Source: Bradyrhizobium sp. STM 3809
GTDB lineage: Bacteria > Pseudomonadota > Alphaproteobacteria > Rhizobiales > Xanthobacteraceae
Assembly: GCF_000239795.1 (NCBI RefSeq)
Contig: NZ_CAFJ01000141.1
Location: 1 to 36,724 of the forward strand
Direction: 5' to 3'
DNA length: 36,724 nt
Of this stretch, positions 1 to 9,098 are shown one piece after another. Both the position numbers and the translations under genes were made by a program. The notes beneath the pieces were generated by a model, which saw nothing but the letters and a program-made list of their open reading frames with translations, was not told the DNA's origin and made no database searches. Position 1 is the first letter of the stretch. Every line of letters begins with the position of its first letter.

Positions 1-82
1 CGGTTTGGCGCTGGCATGGGGATTGCGAAGGCATGGAGAGATGTTTCGTCGCCGCGTGATGCGGCCTTGCGGGAGTTTCGCC

Positions 83-844
83 ATGTGGTTTGCACTGGGG
101 GCCGCCTCGTCGGTCCTGGACGGCCTGCAGTCGCTCGGCTCGACCAAATCGGGTTCTGGCAAGTCGGGCGGCGGTCTGTTCAGCCTGGACACCAAGGGAA
201 CGGGCAGCTCCGGCAATTTCAGCCCGTGGTCGAGCTCGGGCAGCAGCGGCTCGGGGCAGATCGCGCCGGAGACGATGAGCGCGCTGCTGGCGGCGCAGAG
301 CCAGTCGGGCACATCGTCGAGCACGAGCGCCTCCAGCAACCCGCTGCAGGATCTGTTCTCGCAGATCGACGGCGATGGCGACGGGCAGATCAGCAAATCC
401 GAGTTCGAGACCGCGCTCGGCGCCGGCGGCACCAACCTCGCCAATGCCGACAAGGTGTTCGGCAAGCTCGATGCGAACAACGACGGCAGCGTCAGCCTCG
501 ACGAACTGTCCTCGGCGCTGCAGGGCGCCAAGGGTGGGCGTGGCCACCACCATCACCAGGAAGCAGGCGGGAGCGGCGGCTCGGGTACTTCATCCGGCGC
601 CGGCGCGGATGCGCTGATGCAGGCGCTGTCGGGTGCGTCGAGCTCGTCGTCCACCAACAGCGACGGCTCGACGACGACCACGATCACCTATGCCGACGGC
701 TCCAAGGTGACGCTGACGACGCCGGCGGCCGCGACCGCTTCCAACGCCGCGACGTCCTCCTACAACCTCATCGAGAAGCTGATCCGGGCCGAATCCAACG
801 CCGTTTCGGCGACATCCTCACCCACTACTGCGATTTCCGCCTGA
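83..844 (+). CDS. EF-hand calcium-binding protein, low-complexity Ser/Gly-rich
   Basis: About 253 residues from the ATG at 83, chosen because GGGAG lies 7 nt upstream; an in-frame TTG at 5 has no such site. Two canonical EF-hand loops are visible: residues 96-107 (D96, D98, D100, Q102, S104, E107) and 130-141 (D130, N132, D134, S136, S138, E141), each with the central Gly, so both should bind Ca2+. The flanks are Ser/Gly/Thr-rich and probably disordered. Four consecutive His (about 155-158) follow the second EF-hand. I see no clear signal peptide or membrane segment, so the location is unknown. Proteins of this layout are common in Bradyrhizobium and are usually called only EF-hand domain proteins. 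The Ca2+-binding role is well supported; the cellular function is not known. Confidence 0.85.
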   Translation: MWFALGAASSVLDGLQSLGSTKSGSGKSGGGLFSLDTKGTGSSGNFSPWSSSGSSGSGQIAPETMSALLAAQSQSGTSSSTSASSNPLQDLFSQIDGDGDGQISKSEFETALGAGGTNLANADKVFGKLDANNDGSVSLDELSSALQGAKGGRGHHHHQEAGGSGGSGTSSGAGADALMQALSGASSSSSTNSDGSTTTTITYADGSKVTLTTPAAATASNAATSSYNLIEKLIRAESNAVSATSSPTTAISA

Positions 845-973
845 TATCCGCGGATTCGCCCGTAGTTCTACCGGCACAAAAATTAGGCAGGTGGTCACGG
901 GCGACCGCGAGCCTGCAGCGACCTTTCTCTTTCTGAGACGCGCCCCGACGGCGGCGCGATCGCTGCGGAGCCG

Positions 974-3900
974 ATGACAAACGACGTGGTGTGGAATGGT
1001 GTGGCCAGGAACGTCCGGCTCGCAGTGGCGTGCGGGATCGGGCTGACCGTCCTCGCCAGCACGGCCGTTTTCCTCCTGCACGACGCTCGCAACCAGGCGA
1101 TCATCTCGACGCGCTTCGGCGAATTGAGCGCGCGCGTGGTCGATCAGTTGTCGAGCCGAATCCAGCTCTACGAATATGGGCTGCGGGGTCTCCGGGGATT
1201 GGCCGTCGCCAGTGACGGACTTCCGCGGCAGGAGATCTTTCGCAAGTACTCCTCGCAGCGCGATGTGGACGCCGAGTTTCCAGGCGCACGCGGCTACGGG
1301 TTCATCAGGATCGTCCCATCGGATCAGGCCGAGTCGTTCGCGGCGAATGTCAGGGCGGATGGGCGCGCCGATTTCAAGATCCGCGAACTCAGCGTCAACC
1401 ATGGCCCGCGATACATCATCGAACACATCGCGCCGGAAGCGCGCAATGCCCAGGCCGTCGGTCTCGATATCGCGTCCGAACCGACCCGGCGCGAGGCGGC
1501 ATTGGCTGCAATGGACAGCGGCGAATCCCGGCTGACGGCGCCGATCACGCTGGTTCAGGCGTCGGGAAAGGTTGGCAGCGGATTTCTGTTCCTGCTCCCG
1601 ATCTACCGCTTCGGACAGCCGATCGAGACGCCCGAGCAGCGGCGCGCCGCCGCGATCGGCTGGACTTATACGCCCCTCGTCATCGACGAAATCGTTGCGA
1701 GCTCCCGAATTCTCACGGGCGAGTTCGCGCTGGCGATGTCCGACAGAACGGGCGGACAAACGAAGACATTCTATTCGGATCCGGCGTCTGAAGACGAAGG
1801 CGTGACTCGAAGCCTGCCGCTGAGCATCTATGGCCGGAACTGGGACGTCGAAGTGCGTGCCCGTTCCCCGTTCTTCAAGCAGCTCAATCTGGCTCATCCG
1901 ATCACCTCCGCGGCAACGGTTCTGGTGATGGGATCGCTGTTCACCTGGCTGATCGGCCTCCACCTCTCGTCGCTCGGTCGCAGGCAGCGGGCATGGCTGG
2001 AGAGATCGCGGCTTGCGTCGATCGTCGCCGAGTCCAGCGAGGCCATCGTCGCAACGACCCTGACGGGCGAAGTGACGGATTGGAATCCGGCAGCCGAAAA
2101 GCTCTTCCTTTATTCGGCTGCGGAAGCATTGGGGCGACGCCTGTCCGAGTTGATCGTTCCCGAAGACCTCGTGGAGGAGCTCGACGATGCGACAGCGAGG
2201 CTGCTCGAAAGCAGGTCGACGGTCAGGCTGACGACGCAGTGGCGCTCGAAGGACGGCAGGACGCTCGACATGGTCGTCAACCTGTCGCCGATCCGGTCCG
2301 AGAATGGCGAGGTCGTCGGCATCGGCACGTCGGCCCGCGACATGACGTCCTACGTCGCGGCTCAGCGCGAGGTGAGCATTCTCAACGAGTCGCTCGAACA
2401 GCAGGTGATCGCCAAGACGGCCGAGCTCAACACGATCATCAACGCGATGCCGAGCCGCATCGCCTATTGGGACAACAAGCTCCGGTGCGGGTTCGCCAAC
2501 AAGGCCTATCTCGACTGGTACGGCCGGACGATGGAGTCGATGGCCGGCGAGACCATGGTCTCGGTGCTGGGAGAGGAGCTGTTCGCGCAGAACGAGCCGT
2601 TCGTCCAGGCTGCTCTCGCGGGCGTCGCCAAGAACTTCGACCGCGACGTGACAAGATCTGACGGAACCTTCAATCACGTCTGGGCCAACTACGTACCGCA
2701 ATTCGACGACAACGGCGCGGTCCTGGGCTTCTTCGCCCTGATCACCGACGTCACGCCGCTGTGGGAGGCCGAGCAGCGGCTCGAGGCGAGCGAAGCCCGC
2801 TACCGGCTTCTGGCCGACAACAGCGCGGACATGATCTTCCAGCTCGACCGTGATCTGGTGCGCCGCTACGTCTCGCCGACCTCGCAGCGGATCCTGGGGT
2901 ACGACGCCTCGGAACTGATTGGCCGGTCCCCGGAAGGGCGAATTCACCCGGACGACATGGAACACGTCGCGCAGGTCTATCAATCATTGCTGGCAGGACA
3001 ATTGGAGCACGGCTCGATCGTGCACCGGGTCCGCCACCGGGACGGCCGATGGCTCTGGGTGGAGACCTCCTTGCAGGTGCTGCGCGAGTCTGCGACCGAC
3101 GCCGTCAGCGGTATCCTCGGGGCGCTGCGCGATATCACGGAGCGCAAGGCCATCGAGGCCGAGCTGCAGGCAGCCAAGCAGGCGGCCGAGCTCGCGGCGC
3201 GGACCAAGGGCGAATTCCTCGCTGCGATGAGTCATGAGCTGCGGACGCCGTTGAACAGCATCATCGGCTTCTCTCAACTGATTCTGGAGAGCGATGCCCC
3301 CAAGGATTCCCTGAACGAGCATCGGACCAAGCTGATCCACGATGCCAGCGAGACGCTGCTGTCGATCGTGAACGACATTCTCGACATTTCCAAGCTGGAC
3401 GCCGGGCGCTTGGAGCTCGACTGCCGCAGGTTCTCGCTCCGGTCACTGCTGGAAAGCACGCTCGAACTCCTCAAGCCGGAAGCGGCGGCGAAGGACCTCG
3501 ACCTCGTTGCACGCGTGGATGCCGACGTGCCGCAGTCCGTGATCGGAGATGACGCAAGGTTGCGCCAGGTCCTGCTCAACCTGATTTCCAATGCTCTGAA
3601 GTTCACGTCGCGCGGCGGGGTGACGGTCACGATCGCCGGATCGGCAGACGAGGCGGGCCTCGCGAAGCTCCGGGTCGGGGTGCGTGACACCGGCATCGGC
3701 ATTCCCGATTCGGCGAAGCACCTGATCTTTCAGAAATTCAGCCAGGTCGACGGGACGATCGCGCGGCGCTATGGCGGCACCGGGCTGGGCCTTTCGATCT
3801 GCAAGGCGCTGGTCGAGCGGATGGGCGGCAGCATCGGGTTCGACAGCAGGGAAGGCGAGGGATCCGAGTTCTGGTTCGTCGTCGAACTCCCGCTCGGCGC

Positions 3901-4378
3901 ACAGGAGAAGGAGCGGACCGACGTCGGCCAACCGATTGGCGGCGGGGCGGAGGGCCGCAAGGCGACGATCCTGCTGGCGGAAGATCATCCGCTCAATCAG
4001 GAGCTCGCGGTCGCCATCATCGGCAAGAAGTGGGGTCACCACGTCGACGTCGTCGCCAATGGCAGCGAGGCGCTGGAAGCGGTCCGCGGCAAGCACTACG
4101 ACGTCGTGCTGATGGATGTGCAGATGCCCGTTCTCGACGGCGTCGAGGCGACGGCGCGGATCCGGGCCCTTGGCGGCCGCTATGCAACCCTCCCGATCAT
4201 TGCGATGACCGCTGCGGTGCTGGTGGATCAGGTCGAAAGCTTCAGGCGCGCCGGCATGAGTGACCACGTCGGCAAGCCGTTCCGGCCGGCTGAGCTGAAA
4301 CGAATCCTGGACCGCTGGCTCCAGGCCGAACACGCCGAGCCGCATGTCGTGCAGGATCCCAGGCAAGGCGCTCTGTGA
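974..4378 (+). CDS. CHASE-PAS hybrid sensor histidine kinase/response regulator
   Basis: A 1134-residue inner-membrane hybrid kinase. A first membrane helix lies at about 16-36, then a periplasmic region of about 270 residues resembling a CHASE sensor domain, then a second helix at about 310-332. Three PAS-like domains follow (about 345-470, 480-600, 610-735). The HisKA box has the phosphorylated His at 754 within MSHELRTPLNS. The HATPase_c domain shows an N box near 865, DTGIGIP near 905 and GGTGLGLS near 934. A C-terminal receiver carries the acceptor Asp at 1048 (LMDVQMP). It should autophosphorylate and relay to its own receiver; the ligand and the downstream partner are not evident. GCGGAG ends 3 nt before the ATG, a short spacing. 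The gene is convergent with the peptidase gene, with 12 nt between stops. Confidence 0.92.
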   Translation: MTNDVVWNGVARNVRLAVACGIGLTVLASTAVFLLHDARNQAIISTRFGELSARVVDQLSSRIQLYEYGLRGLRGLAVASDGLPRQEIFRKYSSQRDVDAEFPGARGYGFIRIVPSDQAESFAANVRADGRADFKIRELSVNHGPRYIIEHIAPEARNAQAVGLDIASEPTRREAALAAMDSGESRLTAPITLVQASGKVGSGFLFLLPIYRFGQPIETPEQRRAAAIGWTYTPLVIDEIVASSRILTGEFALAMSDRTGGQTKTFYSDPASEDEGVTRSLPLSIYGRNWDVEVRARSPFFKQLNLAHPITSAATVLVMGSLFTWLIGLHLSSLGRRQRAWLERSRLASIVAESSEAIVATTLTGEVTDWNPAAEKLFLYSAAEALGRRLSELIVPEDLVEELDDATARLLESRSTVRLTTQWRSKDGRTLDMVVNLSPIRSENGEVVGIGTSARDMTSYVAAQREVSILNESLEQQVIAKTAELNTIINAMPSRIAYWDNKLRCGFANKAYLDWYGRTMESMAGETMVSVLGEELFAQNEPFVQAALAGVAKNFDRDVTRSDGTFNHVWANYVPQFDDNGAVLGFFALITDVTPLWEAEQRLEASEARYRLLADNSADMIFQLDRDLVRRYVSPTSQRILGYDASELIGRSPEGRIHPDDMEHVAQVYQSLLAGQLEHGSIVHRVRHRDGRWLWVETSLQVLRESATDAVSGILGALRDITERKAIEAELQAAKQAAELAARTKGEFLAAMSHELRTPLNSIIGFSQLILESDAPKDSLNEHRTKLIHDASETLLSIVNDILDISKLDAGRLELDCRRFSLRSLLESTLELLKPEAAAKDLDLVARVDADVPQSVIGDDARLRQVLLNLISNALKFTSRGGVTVTIAGSADEAGLAKLRVGVRDTGIGIPDSAKHLIFQKFSQVDGTIARRYGGTGLGLSICKALVERMGGSIGFDSREGEGSEFWFVVELPLGAQEKERTDVGQPIGGGAEGRKATILLAEDHPLNQELAVAIIGKKWGHHVDVVANGSEALEAVRGKHYDVVLMDVQMPVLDGVEATARIRALGGRYATLPIIAMTAAVLVDQVESFRRAGMSDHVGKPFRPAELKRILDRWLQAEHAEPHVVQDPRQGAL

Positions 4379-4390
4379 TCGATCCGAGGG

Positions 4391-5389
4391 CTAGCGGCCA
4401 AAGCGCTCCTGCCAGCAGGGCAGCGCGCCGCTGAAATCAAGCCGCTGGGCGTGATAGACGCCGCGCGCAATCGCGCGGGCGAGCACGTTGGCGGCGATCA
4501 TCCCGAGCTCGCTGAGCTCGACCAGCGGCTCGATCGGCTTCGCACCGGTCGCAGCCGCAAATACGATGTCGCCGTCGAGCGGCAGGTGCACCGGATAGAT
4601 CGCCCGCGCCATGCCGGTCTGCGCCATCATCGCGAGCCGCTTGGCCTGCGCCTTGGTCAGGATGGCGTCGGTCACCACCAGGGTGATCGTCGTGTTCTCG
4701 GCCGCCGATGGCGACGGGCCGCCCTTGAGGCGCATCGCCAGCATGTCGGGCGTGAACGTGCCCGGCAGGCCACGGCCGCCGAACTCGCCGTCGACCTCGT
4801 AGGGCGCAGCCCAGAACCACGGGCCGTCGCCGACCGTGACGCTGCCGACCGCATTCACCACCGCGATGGCCGCCACCGTGATGCCGCGACTGGTCGTGGC
4901 AGAGGCCGAGCCGATGCCGCCCTGCAGATTGGCCGTGGTGGCGCCAAGGCCGGCGCCGACGCTGCCGAGCGCGAAGGTCGTGTCGGCCGCGGCCGCTGCT
5001 GCGTAGCCGAGCTCGCGATAGGGCGCGTAGCGGCCCCATTGCTTGTTGCCGCCGTTGAGCAGGTCGAACACGATTGCGCCCGGCACGATCGGGACCAGCG
5101 CGTCGCGCACGGCAAAGCCGCGGCCCTGCTCGGCGAGCCACGCCTGGATGCCGCTGGCGGCCTCCAGGCCGAACGCCGAGCCGCCCGACAGCGCGATGCC
5201 GTCGACGCGATCGACAGTATTGACCGGATCCAGCAGCGCATCCTCGCGTACCCCGGGCCCGCCGCCGCGAATATCGATTGCGGCAACCGCCGGCTGATCG
5301 AACAGGATGGCCGTCACGCCGGAGGCGAGCGCCGCGTCATCGGCATGGCCGACGCGGACGCCGGGGATGTCGGTCAGGAGATTCTGCAC
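4391..5389 (-). CDS. P1 family peptidase (DmpA/NylC-type N-terminal nucleophile hydrolase)
   Basis: 332 residues. The sequence starts with the family's typical ITDIPGVRVGH-like opening (here LTDIPGVRVGHADD) and has the Gly-rich IALSGGSAFGLEAASG block at about 65-80. The expected self-cleavage site is N232/T233 within AENTTITLVVTDA. In this family (S58/P1: DmpA aminopeptidase, BapA beta-peptidyl aminopeptidase, NylC) the precursor cuts itself there and the freed Thr or Ser becomes the nucleophile. I see no signal peptide, so it is probably cytoplasmic. The substrate (beta-peptides, D-amino acid amides or other amides) cannot be told from sequence. The gene stands alone, convergent with the hybrid kinase and followed upstream by a REP-like repeat. 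Confidence 0.9.
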   Translation of the reverse strand: MQNLLTDIPGVRVGHADDAALASGVTAILFDQPAVAAIDIRGGGPGVREDALLDPVNTVDRVDGIALSGGSAFGLEAASGIQAWLAEQGRGFAVRDALVPIVPGAIVFDLLNGGNKQWGRYAPYRELGYAAAAAADTTFALGSVGAGLGATTANLQGGIGSASATTSRGITVAAIAVVNAVGSVTVGDGPWFWAAPYEVDGEFGGRGLPGTFTPDMLAMRLKGGPSPSAAENTTITLVVTDAILTKAQAKRLAMMAQTGMARAIYPVHLPLDGDIVFAAATGAKPIEPLVELSELGMIAANVLARAIARGVYHAQRLDFSGALPCWQERFGR

Positions 5390-5463
5390 GTCGCTCTCGA
5401 GCTGGTGGTGATGATCAATGGATAGCGCGGTCGCCCCGATGGCTCAATGCATCCCCGAAGCCC

Positions 5464-5534
5464 GGATGAGCGCAAGCGATATCCGGGATCTCACGAGCTT
5501 TGGCGGTGGCCCCGGATGTCGCTTGCGCTCATCC
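5464..5534. repeat. REP-like palindrome, copy 1
   Basis: Two 24-nt arms (5464-5487 and 5511-5534) are inverted copies of each other with one difference, separated by 23 nt. Each arm also folds on its own: CCCGGATG pairs with TATCCGGG around a loop containing GAGCGCAAGCG. The same element recurs at 23416-23500 and 35526-35606. It fills the spacer between the peptidase gene and the end of the MASE4 kinase gene. Confidence 0.85.
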
Positions 5535-5550
5535 GTGCACCGCCGAAGCT

Positions 5551-8325
5551 CTACCCTTCCAACGCGATGCGGATCATGCGGGCGAGATCGGGCTTTCGGT
5601 AGGGCTTGGCGAGCAGCAGCACGCCGGCGTCGAGCCGGCCGTGATGCACGATCGCGTTCTCGGTATAGCCCGATGTGAACAGCGTCTTCAGCGACGGCCG
5701 GCGCGCGCGGGCAGCGTCGGCGAGCTGCCGTCCGTTCATGCCGCCCGGCATGATGACGTCGGTGAACAGCAGATCTATCTCCGGATGATGCTCCAGCACC
5801 TCCAGCGCCTCGGCCGCATTGGCGGCGGCAAGGGTGGTGTAGCCGAGGCTCGCGACCTGGGTGACCGCGTGCTGGCGCACCAGCGGATCGTCCTCGACGA
5901 TCAGGATCGTCTCGTCGCCGCCGCTTGCGGCCGGCAGCCGTCGGTCCGTGGCCGCCGTCGGCGCCGAGGTCGAGCGCGGCAGATAGAGCTTGATCGAGGT
6001 GCCATGGCCGACCTCGCTATAGACCTTGATATGGCCGCCGGACTGTTTGACGAAGCCGAACACCATGCTGAGGCCAAGCCCGGTGCCCTTGCCGACGCCC
6101 TTGGTCGAAAAGAACGGATCGAACACCTTGTCGAGATAGGCAGGCGGGATGCCGCAACCGGTGTCGCTCACCGCGATCATGACATAGTCGCCGACCGCGA
6201 CCTCGGAGTTGGCATTGGCGTAGTCCTGGTCGAGTGCGACGTTCGCCGTCTCCAAGGTCAGCTTGCCGCCTTGCGGCATGGCATCGCGCGCATTGAGCGC
6301 CAGGTTGACGACGGAGGTCGCGAGCTGGTTCGCATCGGCCAGCGCGGTGCATGGATCGGCGCAGAGAATCCGCTCGATGTCGATATGCTCGCCCAGCGTG
6401 GGCCGCAGCAGGGCGGCGGTCTCCAAGACGAGCGCATTGACGTCGAGATCGATCGGCTGCAGCGGCTGCTTGCGGGCGAAGGCCAGCAACTGCCGTGTCA
6501 GATGCGCGCCGCGGTCGGCGGAATCGTCGATGAGTCTGGCAATCGCGGCAAGCTCCGGCCGGTCGGCCACGGCATCCGCGAGAATCGCGATGCTCCCGGT
6601 GATCACCGTGAGGATGTTGTTGAAGTCGTGGGCGATGCCGCCGGTGAGCTGGCCGACGGCCTCCATTTTCTGCGCCTGGCGGAACTGCGCCTCGGCGGCG
6701 CGCTTCTCGGTGAGATCGCGACCGATGAAGAAATGACGCTGCACCGGTTCCGACCAGCTCGCCATCCAGTTCAATTCGACACCGCGCCCCTCCTTGTGCA
6801 GCAGCTGCGCCTCGAAATCGTGGACGTCGCGGCCGCGACGGCAGTCGCGCATCTGGCTCCGCACCGCCTCCAGCTCCGGCGGGTAGACGAAGTCGCTGGC
6901 GTTTCGGCCGACCATCTCCTCCGGCCGGTAGCCCAGGATCGCTCGTGCGCTCGGGCTGACCTGCATCAAATTGCCGCGGGAATCCGCGATCAGGATCAGA
7001 TCCTGAGAGGTCTCGAAGATGCGCCGCCGCTCCTCGGTCTCCCGGGTCAGTGCGTTGCGGGTGCGCTTGCTCTCGGTGATGTCCCGCGCGACCTTCGAGG
7101 CGCCGATCACGGTTCCGCGCGCGTCGAGGATCGGCGAGACGCTGAGCGACACCTCGACCTCGTGCCCGTCCTTGTGACGCCGCACCGTCTCGTGATGCTC
7201 GATGTTCTCGCCATTGCCGATCCTGTCGAGGATGCGGTCGACCTCGCCGCGCCGGTCTGGAGGCACGATGAGACCGATGTCGCTGCCGAGCGCTTCGTCC
7301 GCGCCATAGCCGAACAGCTGCTCGGCGGCGCGGTTCCAGGATGTGATCTTGCCGTGCAGGGTGAGGGTGATGATCGCGTCGTTCGACGACTCCACGACGG
7401 CGCTGAACAGCCGCTCGCGGGCGATGAAGCGCGCGCGCTCGCTTTCATTCTGCCGGCGCTGCTGCTGCAGGAGCCGTGTCAGACGCGTCTGCAGGCTGAC
7501 ATTGTCGGCGAGAAGAACGCCGAGCACGAAGCTCGCCGCCAGCAGGCCATAGATGCGGCCGGCGTAGTAGCCGAGGTCGAACCGGGCGGCGTTGAGCATC
7601 GACGACAGCGAGAGGTCGAACAGCCAGGCGCACAGCACCACCATGATCCAGAGATCGAGGACGCTGTACGGGCGCCGCCACGCCTGTACGACGAGAGCGA
7701 GGACAGTCACGCTCCAGATGCCGCCGACGATGACCTTCAGCGCTGGCGTCGCGACGTCACCCTCGAGCAGGTTCGGCAGCACCGACTCGTGTGCGATCAC
7801 GATCCACACCAGCGTCGCAAGCACGGTCGCAACGCCGACGATGGCAATCGCCAGGGACGCGGCAATCGAGCTGACCGGGCTGGTGCGGCCGTTTCTGCCG
7901 AGCGCATAGCCGAGGACGAACAGCGGGAACCCGCCGTGCCAGATCATGTAGATCCAGACAGCGCCCTGCGAGCCGGCGCCGAACAGGCCGCTCGGCGCGT
8001 AGAGGCCGGGAAACACCAGCGTGTGCAGCAGTGCCGCGGGGGCCGTGAACAAATAGCCGCACGCCAGCCAGAGCAATGGGCGCGAGCGCGACAGCACGAA
8101 CTGGGAGAACAGCAGGAACGCCGTGATCAGATCATTGAGCGCGAGCGCCGATTGGTAGCTCGCGACGAACGCCGGCATTGCCGGCAACTGCACCTTGGCG
8201 TAGGGCGCGGCGGCGGCAAATAGAACAGCGGAGGCTGCAACCGCCGCGAGTGCTGCGAGTTGATCCCGACGTGTTGTAGTGGAAGTCGATAAAAGTACGT
8301 CGCGAGTATCCTCGATGCTCTGCAT
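5551..8325 (-). CDS. MASE4-PAS hybrid sensor histidine kinase
   Basis: About 924 residues from the ATG at 8325; an in-frame GTG at 8373 would add 16 residues, and neither start has a strong ribosome site. The first 250 residues or so hold about seven or eight hydrophobic helices, matching a MASE4-type integral membrane sensor. Three PAS domains follow, with blocks such as SSNDAIITLTLHGKITSWN, DGHEVEVSLSVSP and LIADSRGNLMQVSPSARAIL. The HisKA His is at about 566 in GGIAHDFNNIL, then an HATPase_c domain with DTGCGIPP and GKGTGLGLSM, and a C-terminal receiver with acceptor Asp at about 856 (FTDVIMPGG). It is a membrane kinase for an unknown signal. It is divergent from the receiver-only regulator at 8567, a plausible partner. 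Confidence 0.9.
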   Translation of the reverse strand: MQSIEDTRDVLLSTSTTTRRDQLAALAAVAASAVLFAAAAPYAKVQLPAMPAFVASYQSALALNDLITAFLLFSQFVLSRSRPLLWLACGYLFTAPAALLHTLVFPGLYAPSGLFGAGSQGAVWIYMIWHGGFPLFVLGYALGRNGRTSPVSSIAASLAIAIVGVATVLATLVWIVIAHESVLPNLLEGDVATPALKVIVGGIWSVTVLALVVQAWRRPYSVLDLWIMVVLCAWLFDLSLSSMLNAARFDLGYYAGRIYGLLAASFVLGVLLADNVSLQTRLTRLLQQQRRQNESERARFIARERLFSAVVESSNDAIITLTLHGKITSWNRAAEQLFGYGADEALGSDIGLIVPPDRRGEVDRILDRIGNGENIEHHETVRRHKDGHEVEVSLSVSPILDARGTVIGASKVARDITESKRTRNALTRETEERRRIFETSQDLILIADSRGNLMQVSPSARAILGYRPEEMVGRNASDFVYPPELEAVRSQMRDCRRGRDVHDFEAQLLHKEGRGVELNWMASWSEPVQRHFFIGRDLTEKRAAEAQFRQAQKMEAVGQLTGGIAHDFNNILTVITGSIAILADAVADRPELAAIARLIDDSADRGAHLTRQLLAFARKQPLQPIDLDVNALVLETAALLRPTLGEHIDIERILCADPCTALADANQLATSVVNLALNARDAMPQGGKLTLETANVALDQDYANANSEVAVGDYVMIAVSDTGCGIPPAYLDKVFDPFFSTKGVGKGTGLGLSMVFGFVKQSGGHIKVYSEVGHGTSIKLYLPRSTSAPTAATDRRLPAASGGDETILIVEDDPLVRQHAVTQVASLGYTTLAAANAAEALEVLEHHPEIDLLFTDVIMPGGMNGRQLADAARARRPSLKTLFTSGYTENAIVHHGRLDAGVLLLAKPYRKPDLARMIRIALEG

Positions 8326-8400
8326 CTCGAAAGTGTCCTGCGCACCTGGCATCAACGTGCTGAGAGCGTGCACTGGGGAGACTGATGCGCGAAAAATCGT

Positions 8401-8430
8401 ATTATTCTAACAAAGGTTGTATGGTACCAA
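8401..8430 (-). promoter_or_regulatory. Putative sigma70-type promoter for the MASE4 kinase gene
   Basis: Read on the minus strand, TTGGTA (8430-8425) and AATAAT (8406-8401) are separated by 18 nt in the AT-rich divergent spacer. They match the -35 and -10 consensus at 4 of 6 and 5 of 6 positions. The distance to the kinase start is 28 to 76 nt depending on the start used. This is a prediction from consensus only. Confidence 0.4.
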
Positions 8431-8566
8431 TTTGAAACGTTCTGTAGAATGAGTCGTGATTTGAAGTAACTGCACCTTTACTGCAACCGGGATAAATATA
8501 CCCGTAGTTGTAGCTGATTTCCTTTTGTGTTGTAGGCTGTCCAACGAAAAATTTCCGGAGATTTCA

Positions 8567-8968
8567 ATGCCACGGATCCTGGTGGTGGACGATCAGAAGG
8601 ACGTGCGCGCCATGATCAGCATGGTGCTGCGCGTCAATCAGTTCGAGGTGACCGAAGCGGGAACCGCCCCGGACGGGCTGCGGTTGTTCCGTGATCAGAG
8701 CTTCGACGCCGTGATCGTCGATATCTATCTGGAGGATTCGAACGGGCTCGAGCTGGTCAGCGAGATGCGGCGGCTGGTTCCCGACGTGCCGGTCGTGGCT
8801 GTCTCCGGCATGAGCGCATTCGACGGGGCGGCGATGTCGGACGAACTGACCCGCGTCGTCTACCTGCAGAAGCCTTTCCGACCGGCGGAACTCATGCATG
8901 CGGTCGACATGGCGCGTGCAGCCACCCATGGCCGGGATGCGACGGCGCTGTCGGCCTGCGCCGGCTAG
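8567..8968 (+). CDS. Single-domain response regulator (CheY-like receiver)
   Basis: 133 residues from the ATG at 8567, chosen because CCGGAG lies 6 nt upstream. The whole protein is one receiver domain: acidic pair D8-D9 (ILVVDDQ), phosphoacceptor D52 (AVIVDIYLEDSNG), a switch Ser in AVSGMSAF and the conserved Lys in YLQKPFRPAEL. It has no output domain, so it would act through protein contacts or as a relay in a phosphotransfer chain. The gene is divergent from the MASE4 hybrid kinase across about 240 nt of AT-rich DNA, which makes that kinase the obvious candidate partner; this is inference. Confidence 0.9.
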   Translation: MPRILVVDDQKDVRAMISMVLRVNQFEVTEAGTAPDGLRLFRDQSFDAVIVDIYLEDSNGLELVSEMRRLVPDVPVVAVSGMSAFDGAAMSDELTRVVYLQKPFRPAELMHAVDMARAATHGRDATALSACAG

Positions 8969-9035
8969 GTTCCCGCTGCATCGCACCGAAAGCCGGCGCC
9001 GCGACAATACTTCTCTCCCGGCGACACCATCTCAT

Positions 9036-9064
9036 CAAAACGCCCCGGTCGATGACCGGGGCGT
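9036..9064 (-). terminator. Rho-independent terminator of the liv operon
   Basis: A perfect 11-bp stem (9040-9050 with 9054-9064) encloses a 3-nt loop and, on the minus strand, is followed by TTTT. It lies about 35 nt after the livK stop. On the plus strand no T tract follows, so it probably serves only the liv operon. Confidence 0.8.
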
Positions 9065-9098
9065 CTGCATGTGAGAGGATCGCAATCAGGCGAACTGA

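Noticed and set aside
818..2983. A 721-codon open frame on the minus strand
   Set aside because: It is antisense to the CHASE/PAS part of the hybrid kinase and shows no domain; shadow frame.
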